From Mycolicibacterium cosmeticum (GTDB taxonomy: Bacteria > Actinomycetota > Actinomycetes > Mycobacteriales > Mycobacteriaceae): a stretch of DNA of 64,000 bases. The stretch lies in assembly GCF_000613185.1 (NCBI RefSeq), contig NZ_CCBB010000003.1, positions 496,001 through 560,000 on the forward strand, read 5' to 3'. Made by a program: the position numbers and the translations under genes. Below the pieces are notes generated by a model. It searched no databases. It saw only the letters and a list, made by a program, of their open reading frames with translations, and was not told where the DNA came from. This document shows positions 7,605 through 15,364 of the stretch, in pieces (positions within the stretch are counted from its first letter, which is position 1; each line of letters opens with the position of its first letter).

Positions 7605-7635
7605 ACCACCCCCGGTCCACCGGACCGGGGGTGGT
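7605..7635. terminator. Hairpin terminator after the pitA operon
   Basis: A perfect 14-bp stem pairs ACCACCCCCGGTCC (7605-7618) with 7622-7635 around a 3-nt loop. TGTGTG follows rather than a T-run. It lies between convergent genes, so it can serve both the DUF3349 gene (+) and the EthD gene (-). Confidence 0.85.
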
Positions 7636-7652
7636 TGTGTGTGCGGAGCCGT

Positions 7653-7973
7653 TCAGAACTGGGGGATCTCGATCTCGGAGAACAACACCCGGACACCGCC
7701 GGTGGACAGCCGGGCCATCGCGGCGAAGAACTCGCCGGCCTCGGGTGTGGTGACGGCGGCGCTGGCCGCGTCGTAGTCGGAGTAGTAGAGGTCGATCGAA
7801 CGGTAGGCCGGCGTCGGGCTGCCGTCCTCCTTGGGCCACACCTTGGACGCCTCGAACCGCACATATCCCGGGATGCGCCGGGCGGCCTCCAATTGCTCGG
7901 TGGGGTAAGCACTCTCGAACGCGGCGGGGTCGGCGGGGTTGTCGTAGATGACGGTGATCTTGGTCTCGGCCAC
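7653..7973 (-). CDS. EthD-family small protein
   Basis: This 106-residue protein has an EthD fold (dimeric alpha/beta barrel). The sequence starts with a strand TKITVIYDNP, then PAAFESAYPTEQLEAARRIPGYVRFE, and ends with the strand VRVLFSEIEIPQF. EthD-like proteins accompany oxidative degradation systems, but no P450 partner is nearby and no substrate can be assigned. GTG at 7973 is preceded by GAGGAAG. It is 11 bp downstream of the VOC gene on the same strand, so the two are probably cotranscribed. Confidence 0.8.
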   Translation of the reverse strand: MAETKITVIYDNPADPAAFESAYPTEQLEAARRIPGYVRFEASKVWPKEDGSPTPAYRSIDLYYSDYDAASAAVTTPEAGEFFAAMARLSTGGVRVLFSEIEIPQF

Positions 7974-7984
7974 GGGGCTTCCTC

Positions 7985-8419
7985 TCAGTTACGGACGTCG
8001 CGGCGCAGTGGATGGGTGGGTGGCACCTCGACGAAGATCAGCAGTATGCCGTCCGGATCGGTGACGTGCATTTCGTGCAGGCCCCAGGGCTCTTCCTGCG
8101 CGGCCCTGGTGATCGTAACCCCGCGGTCGGCCAACTCTGCCTGGGCGGCATGGACATCGCGGACCTGCAGCCACAGTGCAATATCCCGTCGCTCCGCTCG
8201 CCCCGCCGCCACATCCCGTCGCTCCGCTCGCCCCACCGGCATCCCGCCGCCCGACGGCTCGCCGTGGCCGGCCAGCTCCAGCAGCGACTGGCCGGCGTAG
8301 AACACGGTGCCCGCACCGTATTCGCGGGCGATGGCCAGCCCGATCTGATCGCGGTAGAACGCCACGGATTTCGGATAGTCCACCGGCCTGATGAGCATCC
8401 GGCTGGCCAGGATTTCCAT
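7985..8419 (-). CDS. VOC-superfamily (glyoxalase-like) protein, Rv0546c-like, with a repeat insertion
   Basis: This 144-residue protein belongs to the vicinal-oxygen-chelate superfamily. It carries the paired beta-alpha-beta units typical of glyoxalase/dioxygenase-like proteins: MLIRPVDYPKSVAFYRDQIGL, then LLELAGHGE, HEMHVTDPDGILLIFVEVP. It matches Rv0546c in sequence and position. Residues of about 60-80 (VGRAERRDVAAGRAERRDIA) replace a short loop of the homologue and are encoded by a tandem 30-bp duplication at 8183-8240 that carries the 18-bp element also seen at 16343. The insertion keeps the frame and lies between the two half-domains. Metal-binding activity is not proven; the substrate is unknown. 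Confidence 0.85.
   Translation of the reverse strand: MEILASRMLIRPVDYPKSVAFYRDQIGLAIAREYGAGTVFYAGQSLLELAGHGEPSGGGMPVGRAERRDVAAGRAERRDIALWLQVRDVHAAQAELADRGVTITRAAQEEPWGLHEMHVTDPDGILLIFVEVPPTHPLRRDVRN
8183..8240. repeat. Tandem 30-bp repeat carrying the GGCGAGCGGAGCGACGGG element
   Basis: Two copies of the 18-bp element, written on the plus strand as CCCGTCGCTCCGCTCGCC, lie at 8185-8202 and 8215-8232, exactly 30 bp apart. On the minus strand each encodes GRAERRD within the VOC protein. The same element with one substitution occurs at 16343-16360, and its core at 17209-17222. Confidence 0.9.
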
Positions 8420-8441
8420 CCACCCTGTCTATCACGGTCCA

Positions 8442-9200
8442 TCACGGATTCTCGGCGGCCAGCCGGTACCCGCGCACGGCGATCGGGCCGAACACCGCGA
8501 CCAGTCCGACGACCCAGGCCACCGATTGCAGCACCGGCCACAGCACCGGTCCGCCGCCGGCCAGCCCGCGCATCGCCTCGATGGCCGGGGACATCGGCTG
8601 CGCCCGCACGATCGGCTGCACCCAGCCGGGGAACACGTCGACCGGCACCATGCCGGAGTTGAAGAACAACAGCAGGAAGCACACCGTCGACAGCCCGGTG
8701 ATGATGTTCTTACCGGCCGACTGGACGGCCACCGCCACGATGACCGTCGAGAAGCCGATCACCATCAACACCGGGATGAGCACGAATCCCATTGCGCCCG
8801 GCCAGCCCTGGGTGAAGCGCAGGCCCATCGCCACCCCGACCGCGGTGAGCATCACCGCGCCCGCCAGCGCCCGGGCGCTCTCGGCGAGCAGCCGCCCGGT
8901 CAGCGCACTGGCCCGGTGCACGGGCAGCGCCCACAACCGGCTCAGCAGTCCGGCCGCCCGCTCGTCGGGGATCGCCGCCCCGGTGCCCATCGCGCCGAAC
9001 AGTGCCCCGGCCACCGCACACATCGGTACCAGGCCGTACAAGCTGCTGGACCCGGTCAGGTGCCGCACCGATGCACCGACCACCAGCGAGTACACGATGA
9101 GCAGGAAGGTCGGGAAGATCAGCGACTGGATCAGCACCACCGGGGCGCGCTGCCAGCCCAGCAGCAGCCGCCGGGCGTGTAACCGGGATTGACGGATCAT
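8442..9200 (-). CDS. ABC-2 type exporter permease (DrrC-like)
   Basis: This 252-residue membrane protein of the ABC-2 family has six predicted helices and the typical RLWALPVHRASALTGRLLAE and FFNSGMVPVDVFPGWVQPIVRAQPMSP segments of daunorubicin-resistance-type permeases. It forms a transporter with the permease at 9197-9934 and the ATPase at 9931-10890. ATG at 9200 overlaps the preceding stop (ATGA); the longer ORF to 9260 would overlap the neighbour and lacks homology. Cargo could be a lipid, a drug or a secondary metabolite. An iron-box-like site before the ATPase gene hints at an iron-linked cargo. Confidence 0.85.
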   Translation of the reverse strand: MIRQSRLHARRLLLGWQRAPVVLIQSLIFPTFLLIVYSLVVGASVRHLTGSSSLYGLVPMCAVAGALFGAMGTGAAIPDERAAGLLSRLWALPVHRASALTGRLLAESARALAGAVMLTAVGVAMGLRFTQGWPGAMGFVLIPVLMVIGFSTVIVAVAVQSAGKNIITGLSTVCFLLLFFNSGMVPVDVFPGWVQPIVRAQPMSPAIEAMRGLAGGGPVLWPVLQSVAWVVGLVAVFGPIAVRGYRLAAENP

Positions 9201-9934
9201 GTTGCTCTTCTCTGCATCCGGACGGCGATCGCGCCGAACACCACCAACAGGCCCACGCACCAGGCCGCGCTGGTGCCGACGCGAATGTGCTCACCCACGG
9301 CCAGTCCACGCAGGGTGTCGGCGATCACCGACACCGGCTGATTGCGCACGAACGGCCCCAGCCAGGACGGAAACGATTGTGCCGGTGCGATTCCGGTGGA
9401 CAGCATCACCAGCAGCAGCTGGGGGACCAGCAGGGTCTGGCCGGCCGCCTCGGTGCTGGCCGCGACCGAACCCATCGCGTCGGCGCCCAGGGACAGCGCC
9501 AGCGACAACAGCAGGGCCAGCCCGACGAAGGCCAGCAGATCCGCCACCCCGCCGGAGAACCGGAACCCGAACGCGAACCCCACCGCCAGCGCCGCGGTCA
9601 GCGCCGCGGCCGCGCGCACCAGCGATGACAGCATCCGCGCGGTCACCGGCGCCAGCGCCGTGATGGGCAACGAACGCATCCGGATCCCCATACCGCTCAA
9701 GTGATCCCGGGCGGCGCGGTCGGCCGTGGTCATCGCGGTGAAGATCATGGCCTGCACCACGATGACGGGCAGGATGTACTGCGGGTAGCCCATGCCGTCG
9801 GTCTGGATGACATTGCGCAGGGTGATGTCGAAGCACACGAAGAACGCGACCGGTCCACCGATCGCGAACACCAGGTCGCCGTCGCGCAGGGTGCCCAGCA
9901 CCGAACGCCGGGTCAAGGTGCCCAGTGCCGTCAC
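9197..9934 (-). CDS. ABC-2 type exporter permease (DrrB-like)
   Basis: This 245-residue ABC-2 permease pairs with the one at 8442-9200. Visible features are a cytoplasmic N-terminus (TRRSVLGTLRDGDL), about six helices, MGIRMRSLPITALAPVTARML after the second helix, and QPVSVIADTLRGLAVG before the last. The GTG at 9934 forms a GTGA overlap with the ATPase stop, so the three genes are translationally coupled. Longer ORF translations up to 10366 are out of frame with the ATPase and are rejected as N-terminus. Confidence 0.85.
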   Translation of the reverse strand: MTALGTLTRRSVLGTLRDGDLVFAIGGPVAFFVCFDITLRNVIQTDGMGYPQYILPVIVVQAMIFTAMTTADRAARDHLSGMGIRMRSLPITALAPVTARMLSSLVRAAAALTAALAVGFAFGFRFSGGVADLLAFVGLALLLSLALSLGADAMGSVAASTEAAGQTLLVPQLLLVMLSTGIAPAQSFPSWLGPFVRNQPVSVIADTLRGLAVGEHIRVGTSAAWCVGLLVVFGAIAVRMQRRAT

Positions 9935-10890
9935 GCCGGCGACCCGGTCAGTTCGAAGAACACCTCGTCCAAGGACGGCTTGCGCAGCGCGATATCGGCG
10001 ACCTCGATGCCGAGCGTCTCGATGCGGCGGAACACCTCGCTCAAGGTGGCCAGCCCGTCGGGCGCCGGCAGTGCCAGCGTGCCGGTATCCGGATCGGCCG
10101 CCAGACCGGTTTTCCCATCGGGTGATGCGCCGGCGATATCGGCCAGCGCGGCCGCGATGCGCGGACCGTCGGCCGGCCGGACCGGGGTGACCTGGCACAC
10201 CGTGGTGCCGACGCGGTGCTTGAGTTCGTCGGCGGTGCCCTCGGCGATGACCCGGCCGTGGTCGATGACGACGATCGAATCCGACAGGGCGTCGGCCTCT
10301 TCCAGGTACTGGGTGGTGAGCAGCACGCTGGTGCCCGCGGCGGTCAGCGAACCGACCAGATCCCACACCTCCCGCCGGCTGCGCGGATCCAGGCCGGTGG
10401 TCGGCTCGTCCAGGAACACCACCGCGGGCGCGGCGACCAGTCCGCAGGCGATGTCGGCGCGGCGGCGCATGCCGCCGGAATAGGTGCCGACGCGGCGGTC
10501 GGCGGCATCGGTGAGGCTGAACGCGGTCAGCAGCTCGTCGGCCCGGGCGCGGGCCTTGGCCCGGCTCAGCCCGTTGAGTTCGGCGAACAGGACGAGGTTC
10601 TCCCGGCCGGTGAGCATCGCGTCGAGGGCGGCGTACTGGCCCGTCAGCCCGATGTGCTTACGGACGTCGGCGGCCTGGCGCACCACGTCGAAGCCGGCGA
10701 CGGTGGCCCGGCCGGAGGTGGGCCGGATCAGGGTGGAGAGCACGTTGATGGTCGTGGTCTTACCTGCCCCGTTGGGTCCCAACACGCCGAGCACCGTGCC
10801 CGCCGGCATGCTGAACGTCACGCCCTGCAGTGCCTGCTTGTCGCCGAAGCGTTTGGTGACGTCCTCGAGGTGGATCGCGTAGTCGGACAC
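9931..10890 (-). CDS. ABC exporter ATPase (DrrA-like)
   Basis: This 319-residue ATPase of the daunorubicin-resistance DrrA group energises the two permeases downstream. Walker A GPNGAGKT is at residues 38-45. The Q-loop is in GLTGQYAALD, the signature is YSGGMRRR, Walker B is VVFLDEPTTGLD, and an extra C-terminal domain of about 90 residues is typical of this subfamily. GTG at 10890 begins SDYAIHLEDVTKRFG. The gene starts only 8 bp after an IdeR/DtxR-like half-palindrome (10899-10917), suggesting a leaderless or very short-leader message that could be iron-regulated. Confidence 0.9.
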   Translation of the reverse strand: MSDYAIHLEDVTKRFGDKQALQGVTFSMPAGTVLGVLGPNGAGKTTTINVLSTLIRPTSGRATVAGFDVVRQAADVRKHIGLTGQYAALDAMLTGRENLVLFAELNGLSRAKARARADELLTAFSLTDAADRRVGTYSGGMRRRADIACGLVAAPAVVFLDEPTTGLDPRSRREVWDLVGSLTAAGTSVLLTTQYLEEADALSDSIVVIDHGRVIAEGTADELKHRVGTTVCQVTPVRPADGPRIAAALADIAGASPDGKTGLAADPDTGTLALPAPDGLATLSEVFRRIETLGIEVADIALRKPSLDEVFFELTGSPA

Positions 10891-10898
10891 GCCGTTGA

Positions 10899-10917
10899 GT
10901 ATGACAGGCTAACCTAA
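10899..10917 (-). promoter_or_regulatory. Iron-box-like (IdeR) site overlapping the drrA-like promoter
   Basis: On the minus strand the 19-mer reads TTAGGTTAGCCTGTCATAC. It matches the IdeR consensus TTAGGTTAGGCTAACCTAA at 14 of 19 positions, with a nearly perfect left half-site. TAGGTT inside it is also a TANNNT-type -10 element, placed right for transcription starting at or near the GTG at 10890. The right half is weak, so regulation by IdeR is a hypothesis. Confidence 0.4.
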
Positions 10918-10925
10918 GTTCTCGA

Positions 10926-12278
10926 TCAGTCCGGTCGCCGCCGGGAGCGGTCGCTGGCCTGTAATCCGATGGCGAACGCGGCCAGATCGCCCAGGTTCAT
11001 CGGGTCGCGCCCGGTCAGTTCCTGGATGCGTCCCAGCCGGTGCCGCACGGTGTTGGTGTGCAGGAACAACTCGCGTGCGGTGTCGATGACGGACCCGTTG
11101 GTGGCCAAGAAGGTTCGCAGGGTGCGTACGTGTTGGGTGCCGCGGTCGCGGTCCATGTCGGCCAGCGGATCGATGAGCTGATGCTTGAACGGGGCCAGCC
11201 GATTCGACGGGAGGCCCTCGAGCAGGCTGCCGAAGGTGCTCAGCTGGTCGGGTCCGACGCTGCCGCCGTGCTGGCGCGCCATGTCCAGCGCGATGCGCGC
11301 CTGGGTGATGGCCGAGCCGAGTTCGACCAACGGCGATGCCGCCGAATGACCCGACGGCAGTGAGAGTTCGGCGGCCGACCGGCGGAACTCGTCGCCGCCG
11401 GGGGTCAGCACCAGGCACACGTCCGGGGCGTCGCCCACCAACGCGGTGGGAAACGTCATGGACAGCACGGCGCCCGCGCCCGCGGGCCATGCCGAACACT
11501 CCAGCTCCGGTGCGGACAGGCCGGGCCAGTCCAGCAGTTGGCCCAGCGCATCGGGCAGCAGCATGCGGCGCTCCACCAGCGACAGCAGCTGTCCGACCCG
11601 TTCCCGCGACAGCGCCGACTCGATGTCCCGATCGCCCTGGGCCGCCTGCGCGAAACGGGCGATCACCTCCAGCACGGCCGGTTCCGGCGCCCGACCGCGG
11701 CCCACCCAGGACAGGCTGCCCACGCCCTCCACGGCGAGGGCGCCCTGGGCGGCACCGTCGGCACTGTCCACCACGAAGTAACCACCGAGCACCGCCCCGG
11801 CGCGGTCCAGCAGCTGGCGTACCGTCTCGCCCCGACGCTGCGACGAAAGCAGTTCCGGCACAAGGCTGTTGGTGGCACGGGCAACCGCGATCTCGCCGCC
11901 CATCCGGAAGTCCGCGACGAACCGGCTGAGCGCCGCGAACGGCACCGCCGGTGGTGCCACCAGCAGAGCCAGCCCCTGCCGACGGCATGCCGCGATCAGT
12001 GCGTCGGGCACGTCGTCGTGCACGTCGCCGACACCGAAGCACAGGCCGGACGCGCCCGCGCCGTGCAGGGCGCCGACGAAGTCCGCGCAGTCCCGGGGTG
12101 TCTGGAGGCTGATTCCCACCGTGCAGACCAGCTCCCCGCCGCGCAGGTAGCGCGACGGGTCCCGCAGCTCGGTGGTGTGCGCCCAGCTGATGGGCCGGTC
12201 CAGGTCGCCGATGGCGTCGTCGGGGGCGCTCAGCCCGAGCACCGAACCGAGCAGATCGCGCACAGTCGGGTCCGGCAT
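10926..12278 (-). CDS. PucR-family transcriptional regulator
   Basis: This 450-residue regulator has the PucR layout. The N-terminal purine-catabolism-regulator domain (about 1-130, WAHTTELRDPSRYLRGGELVCTVG) is followed by a central GGDEF-like CdaR region. The C-terminal helix-turn-helix is FLATNGSVIDTARELFLHTNTVRHRLGRIQELTG. Such regulators usually control divergent operons for nitrogen compounds. Here the divergent operon (12443-17197) encodes an APC permease, two SDRs, an agmatinase-type ureohydrolase and a PuuE-like deacetylase, so this is its probable regulator. The ligand is unknown. The short gap before drrA means read-through into the exporter is possible. Confidence 0.88.
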   Translation of the reverse strand: MPDPTVRDLLGSVLGLSAPDDAIGDLDRPISWAHTTELRDPSRYLRGGELVCTVGISLQTPRDCADFVGALHGAGASGLCFGVGDVHDDVPDALIAACRRQGLALLVAPPAVPFAALSRFVADFRMGGEIAVARATNSLVPELLSSQRRGETVRQLLDRAGAVLGGYFVVDSADGAAQGALAVEGVGSLSWVGRGRAPEPAVLEVIARFAQAAQGDRDIESALSRERVGQLLSLVERRMLLPDALGQLLDWPGLSAPELECSAWPAGAGAVLSMTFPTALVGDAPDVCLVLTPGGDEFRRSAAELSLPSGHSAASPLVELGSAITQARIALDMARQHGGSVGPDQLSTFGSLLEGLPSNRLAPFKHQLIDPLADMDRDRGTQHVRTLRTFLATNGSVIDTARELFLHTNTVRHRLGRIQELTGRDPMNLGDLAAFAIGLQASDRSRRRPD

Positions 12279-12442
12279 CAGCCGAGCGTAACGCCGGCGT
12301 CACACCACTGCCCGGCCGCCTTTGTGCGATCGTCCAATGCGGTGGCGTGCCGATGGTGCGTTTGCAGCATCTTCGCCGCCAACGCTGGTGCGTACCCGGG
12401 CTGGGGTTGATAGTTCGTCCAACACGTCCTGAGGAGCAGCAC

Positions 12443-13900
12443 ATGTCAGCACCCGGCTCGGCACCCGCCAACGACGGGCCGCAGGTCCTGCGGCGCGAGT
12501 TCTCCCTGTGGTCGGCCTTCGCATTCGCGTTCGCCTTCATCTCGCCGATCGTCGCCCTCTACGGCATCTTCGGCCTGGCCCTGGCCGCCGCCGGACCCAG
12601 CTTCTGGTGGGGTTTCGCACTGGTCTTCGGCGGCCAGCTGCTGGTCGCGCTGGTGTTCGCGATGCTGGTGTCACGCTGGCCGCTGGAGGGATCCATCTAC
12701 CAGTGGTCGCGGCGGCTGCTCGGCACCACCTACGGCTGGCTGGCCGGTTGGGTGTACATGTGGACGCTGGTGATCGCGATGGCCACGGTCGCGCTCGGCG
12801 CGGCCGGCTTCGTGGCCAACATCGCCGGTGTGCAGGCCCCCTCGGGTGGGCTGCGGGCCGTGATCGCACTGGTGATCCTGATCGGCGGGACGGCGATCAA
12901 CCTGATCGGCCGGGGCGCGCTCAAGGTGTTCATGACCGCCAGCATCGTGGCCGAGGTGATCGGCTCGATCGGGCTGGGCACCTGGCTGCTGCTGTTCCAT
13001 CGGCAGAACTCGATCTCGGTGCTGTTCGACGGCGGCGGCCAGGACATCGGCACCTGGGCCTATCTGAGCGGACCGTTCCTCATCGCGGTGGCGTTCATCG
13101 GGTTCTCCTTCGTCGGCTTCGAGAGCGCGGGCGCCATCGCCGAGGAGGTGCACGAACCGCGGCGCTACCTGCCCAAGGCGGTGCTGTTCTCGCTGACGTT
13201 CATCGCGCTGGTGGTGGCCTATTCCAGCCTGGCAATCATTCTGGCCATCCCGGACCTGGATGCCGTGGTGGCCGGGTCGGTGGCCGACCCGGTGTACGAA
13301 ACCCTCACCACCGCACTGGGACAGGGCATCGCCAAACCGGTCGAGGTGTTGTTCGTCATCGGGTTCATCGCCAGCTTCCTGGCGTTGCAGACCTCGGCGT
13401 CACGGGTGATCTGGGCGTACGCCCGCGACGGCGCGCTGCCCGGGGCCACCGCCCTGGCCCGGTTGCGCGGCAGTGCCCGTATCCCGGTGCTGGCCATCGG
13501 TGTGACCACCGTCGTCGGCGGCGCGCTGTTCGGTTTGAGCATCGTCGCCGGCGACATCTACGCCCTGATGGTCAACTTCACCACCGGCGGGTTCTATCTG
13601 GCATTCCTGTTCCCGCTCATCGGCTTCGTGGTGGTGCTGGCGCGCAGGCGGTGGCGCGATGGCGCGTTCTCGCTGGGCCGGGCCACCGTGCCGGTGGCCG
13701 TGCTCGCCGCGGTGTGGGCCGTGCTGCAGATGCTCAACATCTCCTGGCCGCGCCCGGTATACGACCAGCGGTACCTGGACTGGTCGGTGTGGATCGGTGT
13801 GGCGGTGGTGCTGGCCGTCGGCATCGCGATCCTGGTCGGGGTACGGGGCCGCATCGTGGGTGCCGAGGTGGTCGAGGAACTCGAGACCGCCGGTGTCTGA
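12443..13900 (+). CDS. APC-superfamily amino acid/polyamine permease
   Basis: This 485-residue permease of the APC superfamily has about 12 helices. The first contains FAFAFISPIVALYGIFGLAL, followed by GSIYQWSRRLLG and the conserved GFSFVGFESAGAIAEEVHEPRRYLPKA block with the helix-8 Glu. ATG at 12443 has a GAGGAGC ribosome binding site. It is the first gene of the ureohydrolase operon and overlaps the next gene by 8 bp. Import of a guanidino compound or polyamine for the downstream enzymes is inferred from context only. Confidence 0.88.
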   Translation: MSAPGSAPANDGPQVLRREFSLWSAFAFAFAFISPIVALYGIFGLALAAAGPSFWWGFALVFGGQLLVALVFAMLVSRWPLEGSIYQWSRRLLGTTYGWLAGWVYMWTLVIAMATVALGAAGFVANIAGVQAPSGGLRAVIALVILIGGTAINLIGRGALKVFMTASIVAEVIGSIGLGTWLLLFHRQNSISVLFDGGGQDIGTWAYLSGPFLIAVAFIGFSFVGFESAGAIAEEVHEPRRYLPKAVLFSLTFIALVVAYSSLAIILAIPDLDAVVAGSVADPVYETLTTALGQGIAKPVEVLFVIGFIASFLALQTSASRVIWAYARDGALPGATALARLRGSARIPVLAIGVTTVVGGALFGLSIVAGDIYALMVNFTTGGFYLAFLFPLIGFVVVLARRRWRDGAFSLGRATVPVAVLAAVWAVLQMLNISWPRPVYDQRYLDWSVWIGVAVVLAVGIAILVGVRGRIVGAEVVEELETAGV

Positions 13901-14606
13901 CCGGCAGGCGTCTGAGCCACCGGTGGCGGTGGTCACCGGCGGCGCCAGCGGGATCGGCGCGGCCGTCGTCTCCGCATTGCGGGGGCGGGGCTACCGGGTC
14001 GCGGCGCTGGACTTGCAGCCCCGCGCCGATGCCGATCATGTTGTCGCGGTGGATGTTTCGGACGGTCCCGCGGTCGGCGGCGCCGTCGCCGAGATCCGCC
14101 GCACGCTCGGCCCGATCACCGCGCTGGTGACCTCGGCCGGCCATTACGAGATGGCTCCCGTCGCCGAGATCGACACCCGGGCGTGGCGGCGGATGCTGCG
14201 GGTGCATCTCGGCGGACTGTTCCACGCCACCCGGGCCTGCCTGCCCGACATGCTGGAGCGCGGATCCGGCGCGGTGGTGGCGGTATCCAGTGAACTCGCC
14301 GTCGGCGGCGGCGAACACGACGCGCACTACGCCGCGGCCAAGGGCGCGATCCTCGGCCTGGTGCGCAGCCTGGCCGCGGAGGTGGCCGACCGCGGCGTCC
14401 GGGTCAACGCCGTCGCGCCCGGACCCACCGACACCCCCTTGCTGGCGCCCGACTCGCCTTGGCGCGCATCGGAATACCTCGCGACACTGCCACTGCGCCG
14501 GCTCACCGCCCCGGCCGAGGTGGCGCGCTGCGTCGAATACCTGGTGTGCGACGCCACCTTCAGCACCGGGGATGTGGTGAACGTGAACTCGGGGGCGGTG
14601 ATATGA
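13893..14606 (+). CDS. Short-chain dehydrogenase/reductase (first of pair)
   Basis: This classical SDR of 237 residues carries the coenzyme motif VTGGASGIG near residue 14, the SAG motif replacing NNAG (LVTSAGHYEM), and the catalytic Ser-Tyr-Lys in VSSELAVGGGEHDAHYAAAK. The GTG at 13893 lies inside the last codons of the permease gene (8-bp overlap). An upstream ORF start at 13659 is embedded in the permease and is rejected. Its stop overlaps the next SDR start. It may oxidise a hydroxyl intermediate of the operon substrate; this is inference. Confidence 0.87.
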   Translation: MSDRQASEPPVAVVTGGASGIGAAVVSALRGRGYRVAALDLQPRADADHVVAVDVSDGPAVGGAVAEIRRTLGPITALVTSAGHYEMAPVAEIDTRAWRRMLRVHLGGLFHATRACLPDMLERGSGAVVAVSSELAVGGGEHDAHYAAAKGAILGLVRSLAAEVADRGVRVNAVAPGPTDTPLLAPDSPWRASEYLATLPLRRLTAPAEVARCVEYLVCDATFSTGDVVNVNSGAVI

Positions 14607-15364
14607 GCGGGTTGACCGGGCGCGTCGCCCTGGTGACCGGCGCCGCGCAGGGCATGGGTGCCGCCCATGCCCGCCGGCTGGCCGCAGCCGGAGCGACGGT
14701 GGCCGTCAACGACATCCGGCCCAGCAGCGGGCTGGACGCACTGGCCGCCGAGATCGGTGGGCTGGCCGCACCGGGCGACGTCGCCGACCCCGACACCTGC
14801 GGCCAGATCGCCGATACCGTCGCCGCGGCGACCGGGCGCCTGGACATCCTGGTGGCCAACCACGCGTACATGACCATGGCCCCGCTGCTGGAGCACGACG
14901 AACGGGACTGGTGGCGCGTCGTGGACACCAACCTCGGCGGCACCTTCCACCTGGTGCAGGCCGTGCTGCCGCACATGCGACAGCTGGGGGCGGGCCGCAT
15001 CGTGGTGATCAGCAGCGAATGGGGTGTCACCGGCTGGCCGCAGGCCACCGCATACGCCGCGTCGAAGTCCGGGCTGATCGCGCTGGTGAAGACGCTGGGC
15101 CGGGAACTGGCCCCGGAGCGGATCATCGTCAACGCGGTGGCCCCGGGGGTGATCGACACCCCGCAGCTGCGTGTCGACGCCGACGCGGCCGGGGTCGACC
15201 TGGCGACCGTGCAGGCGCAGTACGCGCGATCGATCCCGTTGGGCCGCATCGGCAGCGCCGCCGAGATCGCCGCTGCGGTGCAATTGTTGACCGATTTCGA
15301 CATGGAAGCGGTTGTCGGACAGGTGATCTCCTGTAACGGGGGAGCCACGAGGGGCAGGGTATGA
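14603..15364 (+). CDS. Short-chain dehydrogenase/reductase (second of pair)
   Basis: This 253-residue SDR has GRVALVTGAAQGMG at its N-terminus, a catalytic ISSEWGVTGWPQATAYAASK block (Ser, Tyr, Lys) and a C-terminus ending in QVISCNGGATRG. The usual NNAG is replaced by ANHAYM. ATG at 14603 overlaps the upstream stop (ATGA), and its own stop overlaps the ureohydrolase ATG at 15361. Tight coupling of two SDRs suggests a two-step oxidation or a hetero-oligomer. Substrate is unknown. Confidence 0.87.
   Translation: MSGLTGRVALVTGAAQGMGAAHARRLAAAGATVAVNDIRPSSGLDALAAEIGGLAAPGDVADPDTCGQIADTVAAATGRLDILVANHAYMTMAPLLEHDERDWWRVVDTNLGGTFHLVQAVLPHMRQLGAGRIVVISSEWGVTGWPQATAYAASKSGLIALVKTLGRELAPERIIVNAVAPGVIDTPQLRVDADAAGVDLATVQAQYARSIPLGRIGSAAEIAAAVQLLTDFDMEAVVGQVISCNGGATRGRV

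Noticed and set aside
12327..12422. Direct TCGTCCAA motifs (12330-12337 and 12415-12422) between PucR and the APC permease as PucR operators
   Set aside because: Only two short copies with long spacing are present, and the motif is not a known PucR site. It is too weak to list as a feature.
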